Source of the DNA: Mycobacterium sp. MYCO198283
Lineage (GTDB): Bacteria; Actinomycetota; Actinomycetes; Mycobacteriales; Mycobacteriaceae
Direction: 5' to 3'
NCBI RefSeq assembly: GCF_021213805.1
Contig: NZ_JAJQJI010000001.1
Coordinates: forward strand, 248,001 to 312,000
Length of the DNA stretch: 64,000 nucleotides
Part shown: positions 19,058 through 32,639 of the stretch, in pieces
Layout: each line of letters starts with the position of its first letter
Position numbering within the stretch: the first letter of the stretch is position 1
Notes under the pieces: generated by a model
What the model was told of the DNA's origin: nothing
Seen by the model: only the letters and a program-made list of their open reading frames with translations
Database searches by the model: none
Position numbers and translations under genes: made by a program

Positions 19058-19975
19058 ATGAGACGGCAGCTGTGCGTGCCGGTGTCGATCGCCGCGACGG
19101 CGCTCGTGTTGTCCGGCTGTTCCGGCGGCAACTCGTCGCAAGGCGGCGGGAACGGCTCGTCGTCGGCGGCCAGCACCTCGGCGGCCGCCGCGAACCCCCT
19201 CACCGACGAGGCCGCCGCCCGCTACAAGGACTACGCGGTCGCGCAGAGCGGTCAGCTCGTCACCGCCGTGAAGAAGCTGACCGACGCCGTCCGCGCGAAC
19301 GACCTGGCCGCCGCGCAGGCCGCCTACGCGCCGTCACGCGCACCGTGGGAGCGCATCGAGCCGCTCGCCGGCCTGATCGAGGAGATCGACGGCAAGGTCG
19401 ACGCCCGCGTCGACGATTTCGCCGGTCCGGACGACGCCGGCTTCACGGGCTGGCACCGCCTCGAGTACCTGCTCTTCGACAAGAACACCACCGCGGGCGC
19501 GGCGAAGTTCGCCGACCAGCTCGACGCCGACATCGCCTCGCTGCAGCAGCAGCTGCGCGACGTCGAGGTGAAGCCCGTCGACGTGGCCGTCGGCGCCGCC
19601 GAACTCATCGAAGAGGTGTCCGAAGGCAAGATCACCGGCGAAGAGGACCGCTACGCCAAGACCGACCTGTGGGATTTCGACGCGAACCTGCAGGGCTCGC
19701 AGGAAGCCATCAAGGAGCTCACCCCCGCGCTGCAGGAGCAGGACCCGGCGCTGCTCGACCGCATCAACAACGGCTTCAAGGGCATCTACGCCACCCTGGC
19801 GCCGCTGCGCCGCGGTGACGGCTGGGTGCTGTTCTGCACCGAGAACGACCCCTACCCGTCGCCGCGCTGCCCCGCGGTGACCGTGCCGCCGCAGACCGTC
19901 GACACCCTCAAGGCGCAACTCGCCGGGCTGTCCGAGGACGTCTCCCAGGTGGCCGGAGTGCTGGGCCTGCAGTGA
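19058..19975 (+). CDS. efeO: EfeO iron-uptake lipoprotein (M75 imelysin-like)
   Basis: 305 residues. The lipoprotein signal ends in LVLSGC and a Ser/Ala/Gly-rich linker follows. The imelysin-like M75 domain then starts near residue 45 and contains the metal-binding HxxE motif as GWHRLEYLLF. EfeO is the periplasmic iron-binding partner of the EfeUOB uptake system. ATG 19058 has GAGGAGG just upstream. It overlaps efeB by 4 nt (GTGA), so the two are translationally coupled. A candidate iron box lies upstream. No N-terminal cupredoxin domain is present, as in many bacterial versions. Confidence 0.92.
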   Translation: MRRQLCVPVSIAATALVLSGCSGGNSSQGGGNGSSSAASTSAAAANPLTDEAAARYKDYAVAQSGQLVTAVKKLTDAVRANDLAAAQAAYAPSRAPWERIEPLAGLIEEIDGKVDARVDDFAGPDDAGFTGWHRLEYLLFDKNTTAGAAKFADQLDADIASLQQQLRDVEVKPVDVAVGAAELIEEVSEGKITGEEDRYAKTDLWDFDANLQGSQEAIKELTPALQEQDPALLDRINNGFKGIYATLAPLRRGDGWVLFCTENDPYPSPRCPAVTVPPQTVDTLKAQLAGLSEDVSQVAGVLGLQ

Positions 19976-21234
19976 GCGACGCGCCACCGCCCCGGCGCGG
20001 CGTCTCCCGGCGGGGTTTCGTCGCCGGGGCGCTGGGCGCGGGGGCCGGCGCCGCGGCCGGCGTCGGCGCGACGGTCGCGGTCACCGGATCACGCGACGAC
20101 GCCCCGCGACCGGCCGCCGCGACGTTCGTTCCGTTCGAGGGCAATCACCAGACCGGGATCACCGCGCTGCCGGTGCCGGTCCGGGGCCTGATGGCGTCGT
20201 TCACCGTGATCCCCCGGGACCGCGGCCAGCTGCAGCACGTGCTGCAGGAGCTCACCGACGAGATCCGCGGCCTGATGGCGGGCAGACCGCCCGAGTCGCG
20301 GCACCCCGGCTATCCGCCGGTCGACTCCGGCATCCTGGGCGCCACTCCCCCGCCAGACAATTTCTCGGCCGTCGTCAGCGTCGGGGCGTCGCTGTTCGAC
20401 GACCGCTTCGGCCTGGCCGACCGCAAACCCCGCGAGCTGGTCACCATGCCGTTCCTCGCCAACGACCGGCTCGACCCCAAACAGTCGCACGGCGACCTGC
20501 TGCTCACCCTCGAAGCCGGCCACACCGACACCATCCAGTTCGCGCTGCGCCAGATCATGCGCCGCACCCGGCACGCGCTGGTGGTCAAGTGGATGGTCGA
20601 CGGCTACGCCCGCGGCGCCGGCGAGGCGTCGGCGGCGGCGACGCCGCGCAACCTGCTGGGCTTCAAGGACGGCACCGCCAACCTGGATTCCGCCGACAGC
20701 GCGCTGATGGACCAGCACGTCTGGGTGGGCGCCGACGACGGCGAACCCGCGTGGGCCGTCGGCGGCTCGTATCAGGCGGTGCGGATCATCCGGATGTTCG
20801 TGGAGTTCTGGGACCGCACGCGGCTCGCCGAACAGGAGGCGATCTTCGGGCGGTCGAAGATCAGCGGCGCCCCGCTCGGCATGACCGACGAGTTCGACGA
20901 CCCCGACTACGCCGAGGATCCCGACGGCAAGCGCATCTCGCTGAACTCCCACATCCGGCGCGCCAACCCGCGCACCGTCGAGAGCCAGCGAAACCTCATC
21001 CTGCGGCGCGGCTTCTCCTACGCCCGCGGATTCGACGGCGCCGGCCGGCTCGACCAGGGGCTCGCCTTCGTCTGCTACCAGCGCAGCCTCAACGACGGTT
21101 TCCTGGCGGTGCAGAAGCGGCTGACCGGTGAGCCGCTCGAGGAATACACGCTGCCCATCGGCGGCGGCTTCTTCTTCGCGCTGCCCGGTGTGCCCGGACC
21201 CGACCGCTACCTGGGCGACCTGCTGTTCACGTGA
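19972..21234 (+). CDS. efeB: EfeB, Tat-exported DyP-type haem peroxidase
   Basis: 420 residues. A twin-arginine signal (SRRGFVAGALGAGAGAAAG) sends the folded enzyme across the membrane. The DyP peroxidase core has the GxxDG motif in LLGFKDGTANLDS, and the proximal haem His in NSHIRRANPR, followed by a downstream LILRRGFSY. EfeB oxidises ferrous iron or helps take iron from haem in the EfeUOB system. GTG 19972 overlaps the efeO stop. Its 3' end overlaps the convergent mazG by 8 nt. No efeU permease is in the window. Confidence 0.94.
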   Translation: MSDAPPPRRGVSRRGFVAGALGAGAGAAAGVGATVAVTGSRDDAPRPAAATFVPFEGNHQTGITALPVPVRGLMASFTVIPRDRGQLQHVLQELTDEIRGLMAGRPPESRHPGYPPVDSGILGATPPPDNFSAVVSVGASLFDDRFGLADRKPRELVTMPFLANDRLDPKQSHGDLLLTLEAGHTDTIQFALRQIMRRTRHALVVKWMVDGYARGAGEASAAATPRNLLGFKDGTANLDSADSALMDQHVWVGADDGEPAWAVGGSYQAVRIIRMFVEFWDRTRLAEQEAIFGRSKISGAPLGMTDEFDDPDYAEDPDGKRISLNSHIRRANPRTVESQRNLILRRGFSYARGFDGAGRLDQGLAFVCYQRSLNDGFLAVQKRLTGEPLEEYTLPIGGGFFFALPGVPGPDRYLGDLLFT

Positions 21235-22380
21235 CGGTGGGCGGTCGCACCTCTTCGTCGGTGCTGTGCTCGTCGTCCTCGGGTTCAGGTGCGGGCGGGG
21301 CGTTCTCGCCCGGCTCGGTGGAGGCGACCGGCAGGTCCAGCGGGTCCGGCTCCTCGTCGTGCCGCTCGACCGGCAACTCCTCGACGTCGTCGACCTTCTC
21401 GGGGACCTCGGGCAGCTCGTCGTCCGGATCGACGACGGCCAACGGCCGGCCGGGCCAGTAGGCGCGCCACTCCTCCTCGGTCACCGCGTCGAGCGTGGCG
21501 ACGTCGAGCTCCTCGGGCACGTCCTCGCCCCGGCGTTCCGCCGCGATACCCCGCTCGGCGGCGCGCACGTCGTCCATGAACGCCAACACCGCGGTGCGCA
21601 GTTCGCTCTCGGCGTCGACGCCGGGTACGACGGTGACGGACGTGATCGCCGCCGGGATCAGGTCGGCGGGCAGGCCGGCATCGGTCACCCGCTGGATCAC
21701 CTTCTGCGCCAACGCCAGAGCCGGCTGGCCGGTGGGCACACCGTCGAGGCAGGAATACCGGCTCCGCACCGAGGCCTCCGCAGCCTTGCGCTCGTCCCAC
21801 TGCGCCAGCTGCTCCTCCAGCGAAACACCTTCGCCGCCAAGAACACCCGGCACGCGGTGGGTGAGTTTGCGCAGCAGCGAGTCCGCAACGTCGTCGATGC
21901 CGAACGGGCGCTCGGGTGCGTCCTCGGCGATGCGCGCGTGAAACAGAACCTGCAGCAACACATCTCCGAGCTCGTCGCGCACGTCGTCGGGGTTGCCGCT
22001 GCGCACCGCGTCGAACAGCTCGTAGGTCTCCTCGAGCAGGTAGCGCCGCAGCGAGTCATGGGTCTGCGTGCTTTCCCACGGCCCGTCGGTGCGCAGCTTG
22101 TCCATCATGGCCACGGCGTCGATCAGCCGCTCGCCCGGCAGCGCCTCCGGTGCGCTGATGACCTGCTCGCCGGCCGCCAGCCGGGCCTTCACCTCCGGAT
22201 GGTCCGGATCCGACGACAGCAGCACCGGCGCGTTGTCCCCCGTGTACGCCGGACGCGCCGAGGGCAGCGACCACGGCACGCGGACCGGCATCTCCTCGGT
22301 GTACTGCACATCGCCCGCCAGTAGCGCCGCCGCCTCGACCGGCACCAGCGCGGGCCGGCGCGGATCGACCAGGACGACAG

Positions 22381-22384
<4 letters not shown>
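21227..22384 (-). CDS. mazG: MazG nucleoside triphosphate pyrophosphohydrolase with acidic tail
   Basis: 385 residues. The MazG catalytic segment is [12 protein letters not shown] (EExxE) followed by [16 protein letters not shown] near residues 115-150, which binds magnesium for NTP to NMP plus PPi cleavage and removes damaged dNTPs. The N-terminal ~85 residues are the mycobacterial extension. The last ~65 residues are an unusual acidic, proline-rich tail ([20 protein letters not shown]). The ATG at 22384 overlaps the mfd stop by 4 nt (ATGA), so mfd and mazG are coupled. Confidence 0.93.
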
Positions 22385-26061
<3,677 letters not shown>

Positions 26062-26127
26062 GATGCACCCATCGTAGGCACCCCGCCGATCCGGCTGCGG
26101 TGCTGGTCAGGGCGTGACGACAGTCAC

Positions 26128-26763
26128 TCAGCCGTCCTGCAGCTGCGGGTCCGGCTCGAGGTGGGTGAGCCCATTCCACATCAGGTTCACCAGGTGGGCG
26201 GCCACCACTTCCTTCTTCGGCTCGCGGGTCGCCAGCCACCACTGGGCCGTCATCGACACCGAGCCCACCAACGCCTGCGCGTACAGCGGCGCCAGCTCCG
26301 GGTCGAGGCCGCGGCGCGAGAAGTCGCCGGCCAGGATCGACGACACCTGGTTGACCGCATCGTTGAGCAGGCTCGAATACGTGCCGGAACTGATGGACGC
26401 CGGCGAGTCGCGGATCATGATCCGGAAGCCGTCGGTGCGTTCCTCGACATAGGTCAGCAGCGCCAGTGCCACGCGCTCGACGCGGACCCGCGAGCGGTTG
26501 TTGGTCAGCGACGAGGTGATGCCGTCGAGCAGCGCCGACATCTCGCGGTCGACCACCACGGCGTACAGGCCCTCCTTGCCGCCGAAGTGCTCGTAGACCA
26601 CCGGCTTGGACACCCCGGCCCGCTGCGCGATCTCCTCGATGGACGTCGCGTCGTACCCTCGCTGCGCGAACAGCGAGCGCGCGATGTCGATGAGCTGGTG
26701 GCGGCGCTCGGTGCCGGTCATGCGGGCCCGCGGAACGCGCGCCTTTTCTTCCGGTGCAGCCAC
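26128..26763 (-). CDS. TetR-family regulator (Rv1019-like)
   Basis: 211 residues from a GTG at 26763. The HTH reads RRHQLIDIARSLFAQRGYD, SIEEIAQRAGVSKPVVYEHFGGKEGLY. The ~135-residue C-terminal domain is helical and ends LMWNGLTHLEPDPQLQDG. The open frame continues upstream to 26832 into the opposite-strand tRNA-Gln, which argues against a start there; ATG 26721 is a shorter alternative. It sits 66 nt upstream of mfd on the same strand, the same place as Rv1019 in M. tuberculosis as I recall. Targets not evident here. Confidence 0.88.
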   Translation of the reverse strand: MAAPEEKARVPRARMTGTERRHQLIDIARSLFAQRGYDATSIEEIAQRAGVSKPVVYEHFGGKEGLYAVVVDREMSALLDGITSSLTNNRSRVRVERVALALLTYVEERTDGFRIMIRDSPASISSGTYSSLLNDAVNQVSSILAGDFSRRGLDPELAPLYAQALVGSVSMTAQWWLATREPKKEVVAAHLVNLMWNGLTHLEPDPQLQDG

Positions 26764-26807
26764 GATCTCTGAGACTATCGGCTCGACTACAGTTCTTCCG
26801 GAAACCG

Positions 26808-26879
26808 TCCGTCGTGGTGTAATCGGCAGCACCTCTGATTTTGGTTCAGATAGTTCAGGTTCGAGTCCTGGCGACGGAG
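26808..26879 (+). tRNA. tRNA-Gln (anticodon TTG)
   Basis: 72-nt cloverleaf: acceptor TCCGTCG pairs with CGACGGA, discriminator G. The anticodon stem TCTGA/TCAGA encloses TTTTGGT, giving anticodon TTG (decodes CAA). The T arm CAGG-TTCGAGT-CCTG is standard. It lies between the divergent TetR gene and glmU, a conserved mycobacterial placement. Confidence 0.95.
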
Positions 26880-26964
26880 CTGCGAGCTTGCCGAGCGTTC
26901 ACTCTCAGCTCTCGGCGTTCATGTCCACTCAGCGGCGCACATTCGGCGTAAATCCCGCCGCAGA

Positions 26965-27002
26965 GTGGAGATCAACGCCCGCCGGTGGAGATCAACGCCC
27001 GC
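26965..27002 (+). repeat. Short tandem direct repeat upstream of glmU
   Basis: The 18-base unit GTGGAGATCAACGCCCGC occurs at 26965-26982 and again at 26985-27002, a period of 20 bases. It lies in the 216-nt space between tRNA-Gln and glmU. No known binding site is recognised. Confidence 0.7.
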
Positions 27003-27095
27003 TTGGCAGCCCACTCGCCGCAGCCACAGGTTTGTCATCGGCACAGTGCTGGTGCCACGCTGGCTGTCGCAGACGGCGCTTCCCCGGGAGGTTCG

Positions 27096-28562
27096 ATGAC
27101 GACGCACGACGCCGCGGTGCTGGTGCTGGCGGCGGGCGCGGGAACGCGCATGCGGTCGGACATCCCGAAGGTGCTGCACCCGCTGGCGGGCCGCAGCATC
27201 ATCGCCCACGCGCTGCATGCGATCGCCAAGACCTCGCCGCAGCACCTGGTCGTCGTGCTGGGCAGCCAGCGCGAGCAGATCGCCGCGGCGCTCGACGCCC
27301 TCGCCGCCGAGCTGGGCCGGCCGATCGAGATCGCGGTCCAGGACGAGCAGCTGGGCACCGGGCATGCCACCGAGTGCGGGCTCGCCGCGCTGCCCGCCGA
27401 CTTCGACGGCGTGGTGGTGGTGACGTCGGGCGACATCCCGATGCTCGACGCCGACACGCTCGCCGACCTGATCGCGGCGCACGCCGAGCAGCCTGCCGCC
27501 GTCACCGTGCTCACGACGACCCTGCCCGACGCGAAGGGTTACGGCCGCATCCTGCGCACCCAGGACGGCGAGGTGATCGCGATCGTCGAGGAGGCGGACG
27601 CCACCCCGCAGCAGCGCGCGATCCGCGAGGTGAACGCCGGCGTCTACGCCTTCGACCTGCGCGCGCTGCGCTCGGCGCTGTCGCGGCTGCGCTCCGACAA
27701 CGCCCAGCACGAGCTCTACCTCACCGACGTCGTCTCGATCGTTCGCGGCGACGGCCAGGTGGTGCACGCCAAGCACGTCGACGACTCCGCGCTGGTGGCC
27801 GGCGTCAACGACCGGGTGCAGCTCGCGCAGATCGGCGCCGAGATCAACCGCCGGCTCGTCGCCGCCCACCAGCGCGCCGGGGTCACGGTCGTCGACCCGG
27901 CCTCCACGTGGATCGACGTCGACGTGACCATCGGCCGCGACACCGTCGTCGAGCCCGGCACCCAGCTGCTGCGCGGCACCCGGATCGGCGGCCGCTGCGT
28001 CATCGGCCCGGACAGCACGCTGGCCGACGTGACGGTCGGCGACGGCGCGTCGGTGGTGCGGACCCACGGCAGCGAGTCGGTGATCGGCGCCGGTGCTGCC
28101 GTCGGCCCGTTCACCTACATGCGGCCCGGCACCGTGCTCGGCGCCGACGGCAAGCTCGGCGCCTTCGTCGAGGTGAAGAACTCCACGATCGGTACCGGCA
28201 CGAAGGTCCCGCACCTGACCTACGTCGGCGACGCCGACATCGGCGAGCACAGCAACATCGGCGCCTCGAGCGTCTTCGTCAACTACGACGGCCAGACCAA
28301 GCGCCGCACCACCGTCGGCTCGCACGTGCGCACCGGCTCGGACACCATGTTCGTCGCCCCGGTCACCGTCGGCGACGGCGCCTACACCGGCGCGGGCACG
28401 GTGCTGCGTGAGGACGTGCCGCCCGGAGCGCTCGCGGTGTCGGCGGGTCCGCAGCGCACCATCGAGGGCTGGGTGGCGAAGAAGCGGCCGGGCTCGGCGG
28501 CCGACGAGGCCGCGCGCCGCGCTCGCGGGGATGGCGGGTCGTCGCAGGGCCCGGACAGCTGA
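27096..28562 (+). CDS. glmU: GlmU, bifunctional N-acetylglucosamine-1-P uridylyltransferase / glucosamine-1-P acetyltransferase
   Basis: 488 residues. The N-terminal pyrophosphorylase begins [25 protein letters not shown], with the nucleotide-binding GxGTRM and Lys of PKVLH. The C-terminal left-handed beta helix has hexapeptide repeats ([20 protein letters not shown], read in parts) and the acetyltransferase motifs [12 protein letters not shown] and [10 protein letters not shown]. It makes UDP-GlcNAc for peptidoglycan and arabinogalactan linker. ATG 27096 has GGGAGG at 27086-27091. An upstream in-frame GTG start at 26985 is rejected, since it falls in the repeat. First gene of glmU-prs-lpqT. 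Confidence 0.97.
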   Translation: MTTHDAAVLVLAAGAGTRMRSDIPKVLHPLAGRSIIAHALHAIAKTSPQHLVVVLGSQREQIAAALDALAAELGRPIEIAVQDEQLGTGHATECGLAALPADFDGVVVVTSGDIPMLDADTLADLIAAHAEQPAAVTVLTTTLPDAKGYGRILRTQDGEVIAIVEEADATPQQRAIREVNAGVYAFDLRALRSALSRLRSDNAQHELYLTDVVSIVRGDGQVVHAKHVDDSALVAGVNDRVQLAQIGAEINRRLVAAHQRAGVTVVDPASTWIDVDVTIGRDTVVEPGTQLLRGTRIGGRCVIGPDSTLADVTVGDGASVVRTHGSESVIGAGAAVGPFTYMRPGTVLGADGKLGAFVEVKNSTIGTGTKVPHLTYVGDADIGEHSNIGASSVFVNYDGQTKRRTTVGSHVRTGSDTMFVAPVTVGDGAYTGAGTVLREDVPPGALAVSAGPQRTIEGWVAKKRPGSAADEAARRARGDGGSSQGPDS

Positions 28563-28608
28563 ACGTACGATGACCCCGACATTCCCACCCCGATGACGAG
28601 GCGATGTA

Positions 28609-29589
28609 GTGGCCACCGACTGGACCGATAACCGCAAGAACCTGATGCTCTTCGCGGGCCGCTCGCACCCGGAGCTCGCCGAAGAGGTGGCCAAGGAGCT
28701 CGACGTCAGCGTCACCGCGCAGACGGCGCGGGACTTCTCCAACGGCGAGATCTTCGTGCGCTTCGACGAGTCGGTCCGCGGCTGCGACGCTTTCGTGCTG
28801 CAGTCCTACCCGGCGCCGCTGAACAAGCACCTGATGGAACAGCTCATCATGATCGATGCGCTCAAGCGCGGCAGCGCCAAGCGCATCACCGCGATCCTGC
28901 CGTTCTACCCGTACGCCCGCCAGGACAAGAAGCACCGCGGCCGCGAACCGATCTCCGCCCGGCTGGTCGCCGACCTGCTCAAGACCGCCGGCGCCGACCG
29001 CATCGTCACCGTCGACCTGCACACCGACCAGATCCAGGGCTTCTTCGACGGCCCCGTCGACCACATGCGGGCGCAGAAGCTGTTGACCGGCTACATCGCC
29101 GAGAACTACGCCGACAACGACGTGGTGGTCGTGTCGCCGGACTCCGGCCGGGTGCGCGTCGCCGAGAAGTGGGCGGACGCATTGGGTGGCGTTCCGCTCG
29201 CCTTTATTCACAAGACCCGCGACCCGATGGTGCCGAACCAGGTGAAGTCCAACCGCGTGGTCGGCGACGTGCGCGGCAAGACCTGCGTGCTGACCGACGA
29301 CATGATCGACACCGGCGGCACCATCGCCGGCGCGGTCGCGCTGCTGCACAACGACGGCGCCAAGGACGTGATCATCGCCGCGACGCACGGTCTGCTGTCC
29401 GACCCCGCCCGCGAGCGGCTGGAGAACAGCGGCGCCCGCGAGGTGATCGTCACCAACACCCTGCCGATCGGCGAGGACAAGCGCTTCCCGCAGCTGACGG
29501 TGCTGTCGATCGCACCGCTGCTCGCCAACACCATCCGCGCGGTGTTCGACAACGGTTCGGTCACCAGCCTTTTCGACGGGGACGCCTGA
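28609..29589 (+). CDS. prs: Ribose-phosphate pyrophosphokinase (PRPP synthetase)
   Basis: 326 residues. It makes phosphoribosyl pyrophosphate from ribose 5-phosphate and ATP for nucleotide, His, Trp and decaprenyl-phosphoarabinose synthesis. Landmarks are LMLFAGRSHPELAEEVAKEL, the flexible-loop motif YARQDKKHRGREPISA, divalent metal site VDLHTDQIQGFF and the PRPP loop VLTDDMIDTGGTI. GTG 28609 is used, with GAGG at 28598-28601. It lies 46 nt after glmU on the same strand. Confidence 0.97.
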   Translation: MATDWTDNRKNLMLFAGRSHPELAEEVAKELDVSVTAQTARDFSNGEIFVRFDESVRGCDAFVLQSYPAPLNKHLMEQLIMIDALKRGSAKRITAILPFYPYARQDKKHRGREPISARLVADLLKTAGADRIVTVDLHTDQIQGFFDGPVDHMRAQKLLTGYIAENYADNDVVVVSPDSGRVRVAEKWADALGGVPLAFIHKTRDPMVPNQVKSNRVVGDVRGKTCVLTDDMIDTGGTIAGAVALLHNDGAKDVIIAATHGLLSDPARERLENSGAREVIVTNTLPIGEDKRFPQLTVLSIAPLLANTIRAVFDNGSVTSLFDGDA

Positions 29590-29665
29590 GTGTCCTCGCA
29601 GCGCTCGTGCTGACGGCCAGGGGCGCGCGGCTGGCCCGGCCGGTGGACACCGTCCGAGAGTTGCC

Positions 29666-30313
29666 GTGACGCTTCGACATTCGGCGGCAGTCCTGGTCGT
29701 CGCGCTCGCCGTGGCGGGCTGCGGCACCGACCCGCCGAACTACCAGGCGGTGTGGTCGTCGTCGACGCCCACCACGACGAGTGCACCCAAGCAGCCGATC
29801 TCGCTGTGGCTGGAAGACCAGGGCGTCACCGGGGTTCCGATGACACCGGCGATCCTCACCGAGCTCACGGTGACCGTCCCGACCCCGGCCGGCTGGGCGT
29901 CGGTGACCGACAACAACATTCCGACCGCCTACACCATCCTGCGCAAGACACCACCACCCCCGCCGGGCACCTACACCCCGCAGGCGCTGCTGATGGTCTT
30001 CAAGCTCAACGGCACCTTCGACGTGGCGGAGGCGCTCACCCACGCCGACGCCGACGCCGTGATCTCCGAGCACTTCAAGCGCCTCGACTCCTCGACCGAC
30101 GACTTCCAAGGGTTTCCGTCGGCGATGATCCAGGGCAGCTACACCGTGCAGGACACCGCGCTGCAGACCTACAACCGCATCGTCATCCCGACCGCGAAGT
30201 CCGGCCAGCGCTACCTCGTCCAGCTCACCATCACCACCGCGGCCGACCAGGCGCAGGACGAGGGGCGCGCCATCGACACCATCCTGTCGGGCTTCCGGAT
30301 CGCGGTCCGCTGA
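29666..30313 (+). CDS. lpqT: LpqT-type lipoprotein (LpqN/LpqT family)
   Basis: 215 residues. The lipoprotein signal peptide ends in LAVAGCGT. The mature domain is the LpqN/LpqT fold: LTVTVPTPAGWASVTDNNIPTAY (read in parts), ALLMVFKLNGTFD, and SGQRYLVQLTITTAADQA. These surface lipoproteins are mycobacterium-specific and their exact role is unclear. GTG 29666 starts 76 nt after prs, the same order as in M. tuberculosis (Rv1018c-Rv1016c, from memory). Confidence 0.9.
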   Translation: MTLRHSAAVLVVALAVAGCGTDPPNYQAVWSSSTPTTTSAPKQPISLWLEDQGVTGVPMTPAILTELTVTVPTPAGWASVTDNNIPTAYTILRKTPPPPPGTYTPQALLMVFKLNGTFDVAEALTHADADAVISEHFKRLDSSTDDFQGFPSAMIQGSYTVQDTALQTYNRIVIPTAKSGQRYLVQLTITTAADQAQDEGRAIDTILSGFRIAVR

Positions 30314-30338
30314 GCGGGTGGCCGATAGGGTTGGCGCC

Positions 30339-31205
30339 ATGAGCCAGTGGACCGCCGCCGATCTGCCCGACCTCTCTGGACGGATCTTCATCGTCACCGG
30401 CGCCAACAGCGGGTTGGGCGCCGTCACCGCCCGCGAGCTCGCCCGGGTGGGCGCGCGCGTGGTGCTCGCGGTGCGCAACACCGCCAAGGGCGACGCCGCG
30501 GCGGCGCAGATGCCCGGCGAGGTGGAGGTCCGGTCGCTCGACCTGCAGGACCTGGCGTCGGTGCGGCGGTTCGCCGACGGCGTCGAACGGGCCGACGTAC
30601 TGATCAACAACGCCGGCATCATGGCGACGCCCTACGCCAGGACGAAGGACGGCTTCGAGAGCCAGATCGGCACGAACCACCTGGGCCACTTCGCGCTGAG
30701 CCTGCTGCTGCTCCCCAAGCTGTCCGAGCGGGTGGTCACGGTGTCGTCGATGATGCACTACCTCGGCACGATCGACCTCGAAGACCTGAACTGGGAGCGC
30801 CGGCGCTACCGCGCCTGGCTGGCCTACGGGCAGTCGAAGCTGGCCAACCTGCTGTTCACCAGCGAACTGCAGCGGCGGCTCACCGCGTCGGGATCGCCGC
30901 TGCGGGCCACCGCCTCGCATCCGGGGTACTCGGCGACCAACCTGCAGGGCCACACCGGCAACAAGATCAGCGACGCCGTGATGCGCATCGGCGCCAAGTT
31001 CGCCACCGACGCCGACTTCGGGGCCCGCCAGACGCTCTACGCCGCCGTCGCCGACGTGCCCGGCGACAGCTTCATCGGCCCGCGGCTGTCGATGTGGGGT
31101 CCCACCGGCTCGGTGCCGCGCAGCCGGGCCGCCCGCGACACCACCACCGCCGCGCGGTTGTGGACGCTGTCCGAGCAGCTCACCGGGGTGACGTCGCCGC
31201 TCTGA
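30339..31205 (+). CDS. Short-chain dehydrogenase/reductase (retinol dehydrogenase-like)
   Basis: 288 residues of the classical SDR fold: [17 protein letters not shown] for the cofactor, [19 protein letters not shown] for the NNAG motif, catalytic Ser in [11 protein letters not shown] and YGQSK for the Tyr/Lys pair. The layout and length resemble WWOX/retinol dehydrogenase-like SDRs common in mycobacteria. NADP preference is suggested by VRNTAKG after strand 2. The substrate cannot be inferred. It begins 26 nt after lpqT and precedes rplY by 161 nt. Confidence 0.88.
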   Translation: MSQWTAADLPDLSGRIFIVTGANSGLGAVTARELARVGARVVLAVRNTAKGDAAAAQMPGEVEVRSLDLQDLASVRRFADGVERADVLINNAGIMATPYARTKDGFESQIGTNHLGHFALSLLLLPKLSERVVTVSSMMHYLGTIDLEDLNWERRRYRAWLAYGQSKLANLLFTSELQRRLTASGSPLRATASHPGYSATNLQGHTGNKISDAVMRIGAKFATDADFGARQTLYAAVADVPGDSFIGPRLSMWGPTGSVPRSRAARDTTTAARLWTLSEQLTGVTSPL

Positions 31206-31366
31206 CCCGGCGGCGATTTCCGGTCGGCCGGTCCGCTGCGTTAGCCTGGTCCGGATTTCACGGCGAGGGTGGCTGCCGGCCACCGTTATCGACGGGGACC
31301 CACGTTTCACCGCGTGAGCTGTTGCGACCCTGGCCGTGCCACGACCGACAGCAGGAGCGCAATCTC

Positions 31367-32032
31367 ATGGCCACGTCCCCGGGTGACACCACCACGCTGA
31401 CCGCATCGGTCCGCACCGCCACCGGCAAGGGCGCCTCGCGCCGCGCCCGCCGCCAGGGCAAGATCCCGGCGGTGCTCTACGGCCACGGCAGCGACCCGCA
31501 ACACCTGGAGCTCGACGCCCACGACTTCGCCGCCGTGCTGCGCCGCTCGGGCACCAACGCGGTGCTGACCCTCGACATCGACGGCACCGAGCAGCTGGCG
31601 CTGACCAGGGCGCTCGACATCCACCCGATCCGCCGCAACATCCGGCACGCCGACCTGCTCGTCGTGCGCCGCGGCGAGAAGGTCACCGTCGAGGTGCCGG
31701 TCACCGTCGAGGGTGAGGCCGCCTCAGGCAGCCTGGTCACGCAGGAGCTCAACGCCGTCGAGGTCGAGGCCGAGGCGCTGTCGATCCCCGAGGCCATCAC
31801 CGTGTCCGTGGCCGATGCCGAGCCCGGCACGCAGATCACCGCCGCCCAGCTCGACCTGCCGCGCGGTACGACGCTGGTGAGCGATCCGGAGCTGCTGGTG
31901 GTCAACGTGGTCTCCGCCCCCACCGCCGAGGAGCTCGAGAGCGAGGGCGGCGGCGCCTCGCTGGAGGAGCAGGCCGCCGAGGCCGAGGCTCCGCAGTCCG
32001 GCGACGCCGCGCCGGCCGACGACGCCGAGTAG
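31367..32032 (+). CDS. rplY: 50S ribosomal protein bL25 (CTC form)
   Basis: 221 residues. The N-terminal L25 domain ([27 protein letters not shown], read in parts) binds 5S rRNA. The C-terminal TL5/CTC-type domain ([21 protein letters not shown]) follows, with an acidic tail ([22 protein letters not shown]). ATG 31367 has AGGAG at 31353-31357. The upstream leader of ~160 nt holds a small hairpin (GTGGC/GCCAC, 31269-31283). It is 6 nt before pth, so both are co-transcribed. Confidence 0.95.
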   Translation: MATSPGDTTTLTASVRTATGKGASRRARRQGKIPAVLYGHGSDPQHLELDAHDFAAVLRRSGTNAVLTLDIDGTEQLALTRALDIHPIRRNIRHADLLVVRRGEKVTVEVPVTVEGEAASGSLVTQELNAVEVEAEALSIPEAITVSVADAEPGTQITAAQLDLPRGTTLVSDPELLVVNVVSAPTAEELESEGGGASLEEQAAEAEAPQSGDAAPADDAE

Positions 32033-32038
32033 TCCGGC

Positions 32039-32617
32039 GTGGCCGAACCGCTGCTGGTGGTCGGCCTGGGCAATCCCGGCCCGAGGTATGCCACGACGCG
32101 GCACAACGTGGGCTTCCTGGTGGCCGACATCCTCGCCGACCGCATGGGCGCCGGGTTCAAGGCGCACAAGAAGTCCGGCGCCGACGCGGCGACGGGCCGG
32201 CTCGCGGGCCGTTCGGTGGTGCTGGCGAAACCCCGCACCTACATGAACGAGTCCGGCCGGCACGTCGCCGCGCTGGCGAACTTCTTCTCCGTGTCGCCGG
32301 CGGACCTGATCGTCGTGCACGACGAGCTCGACATCGACTTCGGGCGGATCCGGCTGAAACTCGGCGGCGGCGAGGGCGGCCACAACGGTCTGCGCTCGAT
32401 CTCGTCGGCGCTGGGCACCAAGGACTACCTGCGTGTCCGCGTCGGCATCGGGCGGCCGCCGGGGCGTAAGGACCCCGCGACGTTCGTGCTGGAGAACTTC
32501 AGCGCCGCTGAGCGCAAGGAGGTGCCGACCATCTGCGAGCAGGCCGCCGACGCCACCGAGCTGCTGCTGCAACACGGGCTGGAGCCCGCGCAGAACCTGG
32601 TGCACGCCTGGCCGTGA
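32039..32617 (+). CDS. pth: Peptidyl-tRNA hydrolase
   Basis: 192 residues, normal length. It releases tRNA from prematurely dropped peptidyl-tRNA. Signature pieces are [22 protein letters not shown] (read in parts) with the catalytic His, [25 protein letters not shown] and [16 protein letters not shown] 32039 begins 6 nt after rplY. The pair is conserved in mycobacteria. The next genes are convergent. Confidence 0.97.
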   Translation: MAEPLLVVGLGNPGPRYATTRHNVGFLVADILADRMGAGFKAHKKSGADAATGRLAGRSVVLAKPRTYMNESGRHVAALANFFSVSPADLIVVHDELDIDFGRIRLKLGGGEGGHNGLRSISSALGTKDYLRVRVGIGRPPGRKDPATFVLENFSAAERKEVPTICEQAADATELLLQHGLEPAQNLVHAWP

Positions 32618-32639
32618 GCACGACGGGCGGGCGCGGCGG

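Noticed and set aside
28363-29727. 454-codon minus-strand frame across prs
   Set aside because: It is antisense to a highly conserved PRPP synthetase and its translation has no recognisable motif.
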